Program-made: the position numbers and the translations under genes
Notes under the pieces: generated by a model
The model's input: only the letters and a program-made list of their open reading frames with translations
Told to the model about the DNA's origin: nothing
The model's database searches: none
Assembly (NCBI GenBank): GCA_031281765.1
Contig: JAITEX010000091.1
Span: forward strand, 1 to 17,950
From: Eubacteriales Family XIII. Incertae Sedis bacterium
Lineage (GTDB): Bacteria; Bacillota; Clostridia; Peptostreptococcales; Anaerovoracaceae
Length of the DNA stretch: 17,950 nt
Direction: 5' to 3'
Part shown: positions 1 to 7,385 of the stretch, one piece after another
Numbering within the stretch: position 1 is the stretch's first letter
Layout: the number at the start of each line of letters is the position of its first letter

Positions 1-609
1 GCGGCCGCGGCAAGCGCCGGGCTTTCCGGCTTTGAGGCCCTGTCCGGCATTCCGGGGACGATAGGGGGCGCGGTCTTTATGAACGCGGGCGCCTATGACC
101 ACGAGATACGTGACATTGCGGCCACGGTTTCGGCCTATGACCCGGTAAAGCGCGAAACGGTAAGCATAGGCGCCGAAGACGCGGGATTTGTCTATCGGGG
201 CAGCAGGTTCAGCCGCTCGGGTGAAATTGTCCTCGAAGCTACCTTCCGGCTGACGCGCCGCCCCGAAGCGGATATACGGGCTGATATGAGAGACTATGCG
301 CGCCGTCGCCGGGAAAAACAGCCGGTGGAACTGCCGAGCGCGGGCAGTTTTTTCAAGCGTCCGCCGGGCGCCTATGCGGGAGCGCTTATCGAGAAGGCGG
401 GCCTGAAGGGCCGGCGCGTCGGCGGCGCGCAGGTCTCCGAAAAACACGCGGGCTTTATCGTCAATACGGGCGGCGCGACCACCGCCGACATCCTCGAACT
501 CATGCGGCTCGTCCAGAACCGGGTACTCGAACACTCGGGCATTCTGCTCGAACCCGAACCACGTATACTCCCGGCGCTCCCGGACACAAACCGGGCGATT
601 GACAGTTAG
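1..609 (+). CDS. murB: UDP-N-acetylenolpyruvoylglucosamine reductase MurB, C-terminal part (5' end outside window)
   Basis: MurB is a cytoplasmic FAD flavoenzyme that reduces UDP-GlcNAc-enolpyruvate with NADPH to UDP-MurNAc, the second committed step of peptidoglycan precursor synthesis. The reading frame is open from base 1 and gives 202 residues before the TAG at 607-609. It opens with the end of the FAD-binding domain (GLSGFEALSGIPGTIGGAV followed by MNAGAY), which is highly typical of MurB. An Arg in YRGSRFS is the likely substrate-binding arginine. The C-terminal domain has AGSFFKRP, whose Ser is the proton donor to the flavin intermediate, then EKAGLKGRRVGGAQVSEKHAGFIVN, and LEPEPRIL near the end, which supplies the active-site Glu. 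The ATG at 79 lies inside the conserved motif and is not the true start. The N-terminal third of the protein is outside the window. The PHP gene follows after 26 bp, the usual clostridial order. Confidence 0.97.
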   Translation, partial: AAAASAGLSGFEALSGIPGTIGGAVFMNAGAYDHEIRDIAATVSAYDPVKRETVSIGAEDAGFVYRGSRFSRSGEIVLEATFRLTRRPEADIRADMRDYARRRREKQPVELPSAGSFFKRPPGAYAGALIEKAGLKGRRVGGAQVSEKHAGFIVNTGGATTADILELMRLVQNRVLEHSGILLEPEPRILPALPDTNRAIDS

Positions 610-629
610 CGTATAGAGCGCGGTATAAT
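599..629 (+). promoter_or_regulatory. Promoter for PHP gene, predicting a leaderless transcript
   Basis: A perfect -35 TTGACA (599-604) and a perfect -10 TATAAT (624-629) are separated by 19 bp, slightly longer than the 17-bp optimum. The -35 overlaps the last codons and stop of murB. The -10 ends six bases before the ATG at 636, so the predicted transcription start falls on or next to that A. There is no purine-rich Shine-Dalgarno between the -10 and the ATG. This was read by eye; the start site is inferred. Confidence 0.6.
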
Positions 630-635
630 ATACGT

Positions 636-1421
636 ATGGAACGCATAGAATATATGATAAACGGGAGCAGCTATTCGCTTACGGCGGACCTGCATACGCA
701 TACGGTGTTTTCGCACGGGACGGGCACGATAGAGGAAAATGTGCTCGCGGCGCGCAGCAAGGGCATTGCGAAAATCGGCATTACGGACCACGGGCCGGGC
801 CATGTGGGCTACGGCGTGCGCCGCTGGAATTTCGCGAAGATGCGCACGGAAATAGAGCGGCTCTCCGCCCTCTATACGGACATGGAAATATTATTCGGGG
901 TGGAAGCGAATATCGTGAATGCTTCGGGCACTCTCGACATCCGGCCGGATGAGTTTGCGAAGTTTGACTATGTCATCGCCGGCTACCATTACGGCGCTAT
1001 CGGCGGCAACCCACTCGCGAACGCGATTGCGGCGACAAAGAATCTCGCGCAGAACAAATCCGGCGTTGCGACAAAGCGGCAGATACGCCTCAACACGCGC
1101 AATATCGTAAAGGCCCTCGAAAAAAACGACATTAAGATACTCACGCACCCCGGGGATAAGGCGCCCGTGGATCTGCTTGAGATAGCGGTGGTCTGCGCGC
1201 AGACGGAAACGCTGGTCGAGCTCAATACCAACCATATGTCGATGACGGCGGCCGATGTGCGGACCATGGCGCTTGCGCCCGTGAAATTCATCATATCGAG
1301 TGACGCGCATTCCCCCGGTCGCGTCGGGGATTTTGTGCGGGCGGTCAATCTCGCGTACGACGCGGGGCTCGATATGAGCCGTATCGTAAATCTGAAGGTC
1401 ACCGGTCCGGAAACCGGGTAG
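636..1421 (+). CDS. PHP-domain metal-dependent phosphoesterase (YcdX/histidinol-phosphatase-like)
   Basis: This 261-residue protein is a PHP-domain hydrolase with a near-complete set of metal ligands. They are DLHTHT (D18, H20, H22), ITDHGP (D51, H52), GVEANI (E90), AGYHYG (H118), LTHPG (H171) and SSDAHS (D223, H225). Families with this pattern are cytoplasmic trinuclear-metal phosphatases, including histidinol phosphatase and YcdX-type enzymes; the substrate cannot be read from the sequence. A PHP gene between murB and rapZ is a common clostridial arrangement. The ATG at 636 has no Shine-Dalgarno but lies six bases after a TATAAT, so it may be read from a leaderless mRNA. The second in-frame ATG at 654 is the alternative start and also lacks a good ribosome binding site. 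It may also be co-transcribed with murB. Confidence 0.9.
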   Translation: MERIEYMINGSSYSLTADLHTHTVFSHGTGTIEENVLAARSKGIAKIGITDHGPGHVGYGVRRWNFAKMRTEIERLSALYTDMEILFGVEANIVNASGTLDIRPDEFAKFDYVIAGYHYGAIGGNPLANAIAATKNLAQNKSGVATKRQIRLNTRNIVKALEKNDIKILTHPGDKAPVDLLEIAVVCAQTETLVELNTNHMSMTAADVRTMALAPVKFIISSDAHSPGRVGDFVRAVNLAYDAGLDMSRIVNLKVTGPETG

Positions 1422-1443
1422 GAAACTGCGGGGATGTGATTCG

Positions 1444-2295
1444 ATGGAATGTATCATTATAACGGGCATATCCGGAGCGGGGAAGTCCGCGGCGGCGGAC
1501 TGCTTCGAGGACATGGGGTATTATTGCATAGACAATCTGCCGCCGTCGCTCATCGGTGATTTCGTCGATTTGATCGGCCGCAGCAATAACAAAATCCGCA
1601 AGGCGGCCTTAGTCATCGATGTGCGCGGCGGCGAATTCTTCGACAGCGCGCTCGGCGACCTCGAAAGCCTGCGCCGCAAGGCGGATTTCAAAATTCTGTT
1701 TCTCGACGCTTCGGATGCGCTCATACTGCGCCGGTTTGCGGAAACGCGCAGGTCCCATCCGATGGCGGCCGGCATTACGAACGCGGAAGCGCTTGCCGAG
1801 GAACGGACAAAACTGGGGCCGCTGAAATCGATGGCGGATGTGGTGATAGACACGACGCATCTGAAAACGGCGGAACTCGCCGAAAGGATACGCCAGACGT
1901 TTTCGGAGGACGAAAAAAACGCGGGCTTTAAGGTCGTCGTACAGTCTTTCGGCTATAAATACGGCCTGCCGCCGGATGCGGATTTCGTGCTCGATTTGCG
2001 CTTCATACCCAACCCGTTCTATGTGGATGAACTGAAACGGCTTACGGGAAACGACGAGGCGGTCAAAGACTATGTGTTCGAGTCCGCGGAGGCGCTCTTC
2101 TTTATCAACGACCTCTTCGATTTATTCCCTCGTTTGAAGGACGCATACATACGGGAAGGCAAGCGCAATCTGAATGTCGCGTTCGGCTGTACGGGCGGTC
2201 AGCACCGGTCCGTCGCGGTGGCGAACGCCTTTTACACGGGGCTCTTACATAAGGGCGAAGATGTCATCATAAAACACCGCGATATACCGAAATAG
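1444..2295 (+). CDS. rapZ: RNase adapter protein / P-loop NTPase RapZ (YvcJ)
   Basis: RapZ is a nucleotide-binding regulator. In enterobacteria it guides RNase E to the GlmZ small RNA to control glucosamine-6-phosphate synthase; the Bacillota homologue YvcJ is a GTPase/ATPase of less clear role. The 283 residues match the family length. Walker A is GISGAGKS at 8-15, a Walker B-like LVID lies near 56-59, and the family signature SFGYKYGLPPDADFVLD begins at 168. The C-terminal RNA-binding/metabolite-sensing domain has GCTGGQHRS at 248-256 and ends with KHRDIPK. A GGGGA at about 1430 can serve as Shine-Dalgarno for the ATG at 1444. It lies 22 bp after the PHP gene and 9 bp before whiA, so probably one operon. 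The yvcK (CofD-like) gene usually between rapZ and whiA is absent. Confidence 0.96.
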   Translation: MECIIITGISGAGKSAAADCFEDMGYYCIDNLPPSLIGDFVDLIGRSNNKIRKAALVIDVRGGEFFDSALGDLESLRRKADFKILFLDASDALILRRFAETRRSHPMAAGITNAEALAEERTKLGPLKSMADVVIDTTHLKTAELAERIRQTFSEDEKNAGFKVVVQSFGYKYGLPPDADFVLDLRFIPNPFYVDELKRLTGNDEAVKDYVFESAEALFFINDLFDLFPRLKDAYIREGKRNLNVAFGCTGGQHRSVAVANAFYTGLLHKGEDVIIKHRDIPK

Positions 2296-2304
2296 GGACC
2301 CCCT

Positions 2305-3255
2305 ATGTCGTTTGCTTCCGATACGAAGAATGAAATACTGCATGAAGCGGCTTCGCGAAAATGCTGCGCGGCGGCTGAAGCGGCGGGTCTTATCCGCGGC
2401 TGCGGTTCGATACTGCTGCCGGGGAGAGGGCAGGTCGGCGTCCTTTTGACGACGGAGTATCCTGCCGTTGCGCGCTATATAAAAACGCTGCTCTCGGAGC
2501 GGCTCGGCGTCGGGACGTCCCTGCGCGTAATACAGCCGGGTTTTCGCCGGATACGCCATGTGATAGAAATCAAGGTAAGCCATGAGTCCGGCGCGGAACG
2601 CCTCCTGCGTGAAACGGGTATACTCATCATGAAAAACGGGGCGAAGGTCCTGACCGATGGGCTTTCGGATGTCCTGCTGCGCAAAAAATGCTGCCGGCGC
2701 GCCTGCCTGAAGGGGCTGTTCCTTGCGGCGGGCACGGTTTCCGACCCGGAAAAGGGCTATGAATTTGAACTCTCATTTACGAAACGTGAGACGGCCGCCG
2801 CCGCGAGAAAATTGCTCGCCTCCTTTGACGGCATCGCGCCGAAGACGCGCGAGCGCCGCGGCCGCTTTGTCGTCTCCGTAAAGGGAAGTGAACAGATACG
2901 CGATATTCTCGCAATAGTCGGCGCGCATCGCCAGCTCCTCAAATACGAGAATACGCGCATCGTGAAGGATATGAAGAACCGGGCCAACCGCCTGAACAAT
3001 TTCGACGGGGCGAATGAGGACCGCGTACTCGCGGCGGCCGACGCCCAGACTTCGGCCATACTCGCTATCAGGAACAGTGTCGGGCTTGATGAGCTGCCCG
3101 GCGAATTGCTCGATACGGCCCTCGCCCGGCTCGCCCACCCGGACGCCTCACTTGCCGAACTCGGCGCGCTGCTCACGCCGCGGGTCGGCAAGAGCGCCGT
3201 CAGCCTCCGGCTGAAAAAAATAGCGGCTTTCGCCGCCACTATCCCAAACAGATAA
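2305..3255 (+). CDS. whiA: WhiA family DNA-binding regulator
   Basis: WhiA combines an N-terminal degenerate LAGLIDADG homing-endonuclease fold with a C-terminal helix-turn-helix. In Gram-positives it acts in cell division and chromosome segregation, and in actinomycetes in sporulation. The 316 residues match the family. The N-terminal domain starts MSFASDTKNEILHE; CCRRACLKGLFLAAGTVSDP near 130-150 is the LAGLIDADG-like segment. The region near 225-250 (NRANRLNNFDGANEDR) is the conserved WhiA stretch, with Phe where many homologues have Cys. The helix-turn-helix is near 280-310 (SLAELGALLTPRVGKSAVSL). AGGGA a few bases upstream supports the ATG at 2305. The last codons carry, on the opposite strand, the terminator of the convergent murI operon. 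No terminator for whiA itself is visible on the + strand. Confidence 0.96.
   Translation: MSFASDTKNEILHEAASRKCCAAAEAAGLIRGCGSILLPGRGQVGVLLTTEYPAVARYIKTLLSERLGVGTSLRVIQPGFRRIRHVIEIKVSHESGAERLLRETGILIMKNGAKVLTDGLSDVLLRKKCCRRACLKGLFLAAGTVSDPEKGYEFELSFTKRETAAAARKLLASFDGIAPKTRERRGRFVVSVKGSEQIRDILAIVGAHRQLLKYENTRIVKDMKNRANRLNNFDGANEDRVLAAADAQTSAILAIRNSVGLDELPGELLDTALARLAHPDASLAELGALLTPRVGKSAVSLRLKKIAAFAATIPNR
3214..3238 (-). terminator. Rho-independent terminator of the murI operon, inside the whiA coding sequence
   Basis: On the minus strand a stem of seven pairs (bases 3238-3232 with 3227-3221; five G-C pairs, one G.U, one T-A) closes a GAAA tetraloop (3231-3228) and is followed at once by seven T (3220-3214). 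It begins 20 nt after the stop codon of the minus-strand gene ending at 3259. Read on the + strand there is no T-run, so it terminates only leftward transcripts. The bases also encode the KKIAAFAA residues of WhiA. Confidence 0.85.
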
Positions 3256-3258
3256 AAA

Positions 3259-3831
3259 TTATTCGATGAGAAGTTCGCCAAGAGAAATTGCGTATTCATC
3301 CACCTCATACGCAAGCGCGTCCGAGAAATCGAACTTTTCTCCCGCTTCGTCCGGGTCCGCGTGCCCCGTTAGTATCCCAGCCCTCATGGTTGCGAGGGCT
3401 TCCAGTACCGAGAGGCGCGCCGCGCCGTGAGACACGTTCGGCTCCATCGTATACCAATGCCGGAACCGGAAGAACTCCTCCGCATAGGAGCGGCGCGCGT
3501 CATCGCCGTAGAGGCCGCCCGCGCCGCCGGAGCCGGCCAGGTCGCCGTCCCCGGCGTCGGAACTGCCTGCAAGCCCTGTCAGCGAACGGCCGATATTCGA
3601 AAGCAAGAGGTAAAATTCGGTCCTGCTATCCGGTACGCCGGAGAGTATCTCTTCAAAATATGCGTCCGTCAATTCGCGCAGCGTATCCGCGTTTACGTCC
3701 GCGAAAAATTCGGCTAAGACATCGGCGGGAATATCGTCCTCCGTTTCGGCAAGTTCCGCGTACTGCTCGAAATACTCCAAGCGGTCCGGTGTTTCAATAT
3801 CTAACCTCGTTAATAGTTCCGATAGATCCAT
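3259..3831 (-). CDS. Acidic protein of unknown function downstream of murI
   Basis: I do not recognise this 190-residue protein. It is strongly acidic and appears soluble, with no signal peptide or membrane segment. Residues 1-85 look alpha-helical (starting MDLSELLTRLDIETPDRLEY, then EFFADVNADTLRELTDAYFEEIL). Residues 86-110 are a Gly/Ser/Asp-rich linker. Residues 113-190 form a second helical part (EEFFRFRHWYTMEPNVSHGA, then an acidic end). The split helical bundle faintly recalls TorD-like chaperones, but no family motif is present, so I do not claim it. I chose the ATG at 3831 because GGAG lies six bases upstream (3838-3841). In-frame ATGs at 3843 and 3855 would give 4 or 8 more residues, the latter overlapping murI. 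It follows murI by 13 bp in one operon and ends 3 bp from the whiA stop. It is real by its ribosome site and terminator. Confidence 0.75.
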   Translation of the reverse strand: MDLSELLTRLDIETPDRLEYFEQYAELAETEDDIPADVLAEFFADVNADTLRELTDAYFEEILSGVPDSRTEFYLLLSNIGRSLTGLAGSSDAGDGDLAGSGGAGGLYGDDARRSYAEEFFRFRHWYTMEPNVSHGAARLSVLEALATMRAGILTGHADPDEAGEKFDFSDALAYEVDEYAISLGELLIE

Positions 3832-3844
3832 TGTTGACTCCATG

Positions 3845-4651
3845 CTACAAATCAAAACTCTTAAAAGCGACCGTAAAGCCGGTACCGCGGAATATGCGGT
3901 GTATCATCGCGATGAAATTCTCGGAGAGGTCGCTTGCGTAGAAGGTGCGCAGGCCTTGGGACGCGTCCGAAAACATATCGCGCTCCCGCAGAACGGCGGA
4001 TATGCTCGTCATGATCTCTTCCGACGGGTCTATGATACGGATAGCGGGGAAGAGTTTTGCGATATTTTCCCGGATCAGCGGGTAATGCGTGCAGCCGAGC
4101 ACGAGGGTGTCGATCCCGTTATCCGCCATAAAGCGGTCGAGATAATATTTGATGGTGAGGTCCATAATATCGTTTGCGATAATGCCTTCTTCAATGAGCG
4201 GAACGAAAGCGGGGCACGCGGTTTCATGTATGGTAAGCCCGGGGCGGTATTCCGTGATTTTGCGCCGGTAAGCGTTGCTGCCGACGGTAGCTTTCGTGCC
4301 GATAATGCCGATATGGTTGCTCTCGTCGCAGAGCCCGGCGACGCGACGCGCGGCAGGGCTGATAATCCCGAGAATGGGTATGTCCGGACGCCTGCGCCGC
4401 AGATCGTCTATACAGACGGCGCTGACGGTATTGCAGGCGATGACGATGGCCTTTACGTCCTTTGCGGCAAGAAAATCCGTGATTTCACAGGCGAAATGCC
4501 GAATCGTGTTTTCCGCTTTGGAACCGTAGGGCGTACGCGCCGTATCGCCAAAATAAATGATGCTTTCTCCGGGCAGCGCCTTCATCAGATGCGGTATGCA
4601 GGTGAGTCCGCCGAGGCCGGAATCAAAGAATCCTATCGGTCTGTTATCCAT
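3845..4651 (-). CDS. murI: Glutamate racemase MurI
   Basis: MurI interconverts L- and D-glutamate in the cytoplasm, supplying D-Glu for the peptidoglycan stem peptide. The 268 residues match the family length. The two catalytic cysteines are in ACNT (C73) and GCTHYPL (C187). The N-terminal GFFDSGLGGLT has the conserved D10 and S11, and YFGDTARTPYG at 33-43 is the second family signature. No Shine-Dalgarno of normal spacing is seen before the ATG at 4651; the nearest is GGGA about 15 bases away. It is read from an extended -10 promoter at 4715-4723, facing the pepF promoter. An acidic unknown protein follows it by 13 bp. The long open frame on the opposite strand (3842-4804) has no motifs and is a shadow. 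Confidence 0.97.
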   Translation of the reverse strand: MDNRPIGFFDSGLGGLTCIPHLMKALPGESIIYFGDTARTPYGSKAENTIRHFACEITDFLAAKDVKAIVIACNTVSAVCIDDLRRRRPDIPILGIISPAARRVAGLCDESNHIGIIGTKATVGSNAYRRKITEYRPGLTIHETACPAFVPLIEEGIIANDIMDLTIKYYLDRFMADNGIDTLVLGCTHYPLIRENIAKLFPAIRIIDPSEEIMTSISAVLRERDMFSDASQGLRTFYASDLSENFIAMIHRIFRGTGFTVAFKSFDL

Positions 4652-4686
4652 AATTTGTCGTTATTTCCCGTCATGCTATCATTCTA

Positions 4687-4695
4687 TGCTATAAT
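4687..4695 (+). promoter_or_regulatory. Extended -10 promoter for pepF
   Basis: TGCTATAAT is a consensus extended -10 (TGnTATAAT), which can work without a good -35; none is seen 17 bp upstream. The start is predicted near 4702, leaving a leader of about 65 nt with AGGAG at 4753-4757 before the pepF ATG at 4767. Confidence 0.55.
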
Positions 4696-4714
4696 TCATA
4701 TAACTGTAATTTCA

Positions 4715-4723
4715 ATTATAGCA
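4715..4723 (-). promoter_or_regulatory. Extended -10 promoter for murI operon
   Basis: Read on the minus strand this is again TGCTATAAT. The predicted start is near 4708, giving a leader of about 57 nt before the murI ATG. It lies to the right of the pepF promoter, so the two face each other and their start regions overlap by a few bases instead of being back to back. Confidence 0.5.
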
Positions 4724-4766
4724 CAGACTATTACCGGAATTGTAGCCGATAAAGGAGTAGACATAT

Positions 4767-6557
4767 ATGATGAAAAAGAGAAACGACATAGCAAAAAAAT
4801 ATAAATGGCGAATAGAGGATATGTATCAGAGCGCTGCGGAATGGGAGCGGGACTTCATTTCCGCGGAGCGGGCCGCGAAGCGTTACAGCGCGCGGTTTTC
4901 GGGACGGCTTGCGGAAGACGGAAGGACGCTGCTTGCGGCGTTTAAATCGGCTGACCGGCTGTGGCAGCTGACAGAGCGCGTGTACGTCTATGCGCGTATG
5001 AAGCGCGATGAGGACAACGCGAACGCGCACTCGCAGGCGTTGGCGGACCGCGCTCAGGCGCTCATCGCGAAAATTTCCGCCGCCGCCTCGTTCTTTACCC
5101 CGGAATTTCTCGCGATACCGCGCGGCCGTCTCGCGAAGCTCGTCAAGGATGAGCGCGGACTTGCCGCATACGATTACGCGATACGCGTGATGTTGCGCGA
5201 AAAGGAGCACGTGCTCTCAAAGAAAGAGGAGAACCTGCTTGCGCGTCTCGGCGAGGTGCTCGATGTATCGGGCGACATCTTTACGATGTTGAACAACGCG
5301 GATATGAAATTCGGGACTATCAAAGACGAGAAAGGGCGCGCGCGCGAGGTGACGCACGGGAACTATATCACCTTTTTGCAGTCGCCCGAGCGCAGCGTCA
5401 GGAAGGCCGCGTATACGGCGGTGTATGACGCGTACAAGAAGCAGAAGAACACGCTCGCGACGACCTATTCCTACAACACAAAGACGGACGCGCTTATGGC
5501 GCGCATACGGAATTACGGCAGTTCGCTTGAACGCTCGCTCGCGGGCGATAATGTGCCCGCAGCGGTATATGAAAATCTGATACGTTCGGTCGGAGCGAAC
5601 CTGCCGACGCTGCATCGGTATCTGGGTATCAAGAAAAAAGCGCTTGGCCTGCGGAAAATGGCCATGTATGACGTCTATCTCCCGCTGTTCAAGCTGCGCA
5701 CGGACAAGGTGAAATACGAGGATGCTCTCGGTATAATGGAAAAAGCGCTCGTTCCGCTCGGCGAGGACTATATCGCAAAGATGCGGGCCGGTGTGGACAT
5801 GGGCTGGATAGATGTCTTTGAAAACGAAAACAAGACGAGCGGGGCGTATTCCTTCGGCTGTTACGACAGCATGCCGTATATCCTCATGAATTATGAGGGG
5901 CGCATGAAGGACGTGTTTACGCTCGTACACGAGATGGGTCATTCGATGCACTCATTCTATACGAGGGCGGCGCAGCCGTTCCGCTATGGCGGGCATTCTA
6001 TATTCACGGCCGAGGTCGCGTCCACGGTGAACGAAAGCCTGCTCATGCACTATCTGCTCGGGACGATGAAGGGCAAAGCGGCGCAGAAGTATCTGCTGAA
6101 TATGTATATCGAGGAATTTCGCACGACGCTGTTCCGCCAGACGATGTTTGCGGAATTTGAATTGCTCACGCACCGGGCGGCCGAACGCGGCGAAGTCCTG
6201 ACGTCCGACTTACTGTGCGAGATATACGGGAAGCTGAACGCGAAATATTTCGGCCCCGCCGTGGAGCAGGACGAGGACATCGGTTTCGAGTGGTCGCGCA
6301 TACCGCATTTCTATCGCGCGTTCTATGTCTATAAGTACGCGACGGGATTTTCCGCCGCAACAGCTATTTCCGCGGGCATACTCGCGGGCGGCGCGGAGGC
6401 CGCGGAAAACTATATCCGCTTCCTGAAGTCGGGCAACAGCGACGACCCGATAGAATTGCTGAAGATAGCGGGCGTCGATATGCGTTCAAAGGAACCCGTG
6501 GACAACGCGATGAAGGTTTTCGAAGAGCTCGTAGACCGGCTTGAGGCGCTCGTATAG
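4767..6557 (+). CDS. pepF: Oligoendopeptidase F (M3 family zinc metallopeptidase)
   Basis: PepF/PepB is a cytoplasmic M3 metalloendopeptidase that cleaves short peptides and helps recycle protein or imported oligopeptides. The 596 residues are the normal length. The zinc motif is HEMGH at 388-392 (ligands H388 and H392, catalytic E389) in LVHEMGHSMHSFYT, and the third ligand is E416 in TAEVASTVNESLL. The N-terminal helical domain begins MMKKRNDIAKKYKWRIEDMY, typical of PepF. The C-terminal FYVYKYATGFSAATAIS is the conserved substrate-side segment. AGGAG at 4753-4757 lies nine bases before the ATG at 4767; a second ATG directly follows. There is no signal peptide. nadK starts 9 bp after its stop, so the two are probably co-transcribed. 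Confidence 0.97.
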   Translation: MMKKRNDIAKKYKWRIEDMYQSAAEWERDFISAERAAKRYSARFSGRLAEDGRTLLAAFKSADRLWQLTERVYVYARMKRDEDNANAHSQALADRAQALIAKISAAASFFTPEFLAIPRGRLAKLVKDERGLAAYDYAIRVMLREKEHVLSKKEENLLARLGEVLDVSGDIFTMLNNADMKFGTIKDEKGRAREVTHGNYITFLQSPERSVRKAAYTAVYDAYKKQKNTLATTYSYNTKTDALMARIRNYGSSLERSLAGDNVPAAVYENLIRSVGANLPTLHRYLGIKKKALGLRKMAMYDVYLPLFKLRTDKVKYEDALGIMEKALVPLGEDYIAKMRAGVDMGWIDVFENENKTSGAYSFGCYDSMPYILMNYEGRMKDVFTLVHEMGHSMHSFYTRAAQPFRYGGHSIFTAEVASTVNESLLMHYLLGTMKGKAAQKYLLNMYIEEFRTTLFRQTMFAEFELLTHRAAERGEVLTSDLLCEIYGKLNAKYFGPAVEQDEDIGFEWSRIPHFYRAFYVYKYATGFSAATAISAGILAGGAEAAENYIRFLKSGNSDDPIELLKIAGVDMRSKEPVDNAMKVFEELVDRLEALV

Positions 6558-6566
6558 CGAAACGCA

Positions 6567-7385
6567 ATGGCTAAGGGCAAGGGCACTGTTATCATAGCCG
6601 AAAACGGCCAACCCGCGTCGAAGCGGGCGGCGCGGCAGCTGCGGCAGAAATTCGAAGCCGCGGGCTATATGACCGCGGGCAGTCTTGACCGCGGCGCCGA
6701 GCTGATCGTCTGTATCGGCGGCGACGGCGCGCTGCTCGGCCTGCTTGCGGAATACGATTTCCCGGGCTTGCCGATTGCGGGTATCAATACGGGCCATCTC
6801 GGATTCTTCCAGGACGTGTCAAGCAGGAAGCTTGATGAGTTTGTGTTCAATTATTCGCGCGGGAATTACCGGAAGCAGATATACCGGACGGTCTACGCGG
6901 ATATACGGGGCGCCGGAGGGGATGGCGCGGCGGAACGGCTGAAAGGGCTGAATGAGATAGTGATTCGCGGCGGCAAGTCGCATTCCACGCATCTGAACAT
7001 CTTTATCGGCGACAGCTTTATCGAACAGTTCTGCGGCGACGGCGTGGTGGTGTCGACGCCGGCCGGCAGCACCGCCTATAATTACTCGCTCGGCGGCAGC
7101 ATTGTGGACCCGCGTCTGGAACTTCTGCAGCTGACGCCCATCGCCCCCATCAACTCGACAGCCTACCGCTCGTTTACTTCGGGCATCCTGCTTCCTCCCG
7201 ACAAGACAATCGGCATCTTCCCCGAATATCCGAAATCCGATGAGATACTCGTCACGGCCGATGGCGTGGAGCATGAGTATCTCGGGCCGGAAAGCATCAG
7301 TCTCGGATTCGGAAAGGAAACCGTTACGATACTCCGTTTCCGGGAGTACGATTTCTGGGATACGGTCAAGCAAAAACTTTTATGA
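6567..7385 (+). CDS. nadK: NAD kinase
   Basis: NadK phosphorylates NAD+ to NADP+ in the cytoplasm. The 272 residues fit the family. The catalytic GGDG motif is at 51-54 (CIGGDGALLG), with Ala in place of the more common Thr or Asn next to it. NTGHLGFF at 74-81 and FCGDGVVVSTPAGSTAYNYS at about 155-174 are the other family signatures for NAD and ATP binding. The ATG at 6567 has no obvious Shine-Dalgarno; it lies 9 bp after the pepF stop, so translation is probably coupled. Its stop overlaps the next start in an ATGA (7382-7385). In many clostridia nadK neighbours argR and recN, which are not here. Confidence 0.95.
   Translation: MAKGKGTVIIAENGQPASKRAARQLRQKFEAAGYMTAGSLDRGAELIVCIGGDGALLGLLAEYDFPGLPIAGINTGHLGFFQDVSSRKLDEFVFNYSRGNYRKQIYRTVYADIRGAGGDGAAERLKGLNEIVIRGGKSHSTHLNIFIGDSFIEQFCGDGVVVSTPAGSTAYNYSLGGSIVDPRLELLQLTPIAPINSTAYRSFTSGILLPPDKTIGIFPEYPKSDEILVTADGVEHEYLGPESISLGFGKETVTILRFREYDFWDTVKQKLL

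Larger units (their letters stand above)
4687..4723. repeat. 10-bp perfect inverted repeat between murI and pepF
   Basis: TGCTATAATT (4687-4696) is repeated in inverted form as AATTATAGCA (4714-4723) around a 17-bp AT-rich centre. Each arm is itself a consensus extended -10 element, one per strand, so the symmetry may simply reflect two promoters. It could also be an operator for a dimeric regulator, which I cannot tell. Confidence 0.6.

Noticed and set aside
891..1514. 207-codon minus-strand frame opposite the PHP gene
   Set aside because: It crosses the PHP and rapZ genes, with no ribosome site or motif.
3842..4804. 320-codon open frame on the + strand
   Set aside because: It is antisense to murI, which has both catalytic cysteines and the family signatures, and it runs through the divergent promoters into pepF.
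5217..5951. 244-codon minus-strand frame opposite pepF
   Set aside because: It is a shadow of the zinc peptidase coding sequence; the product is His/Arg-rich with no motif.
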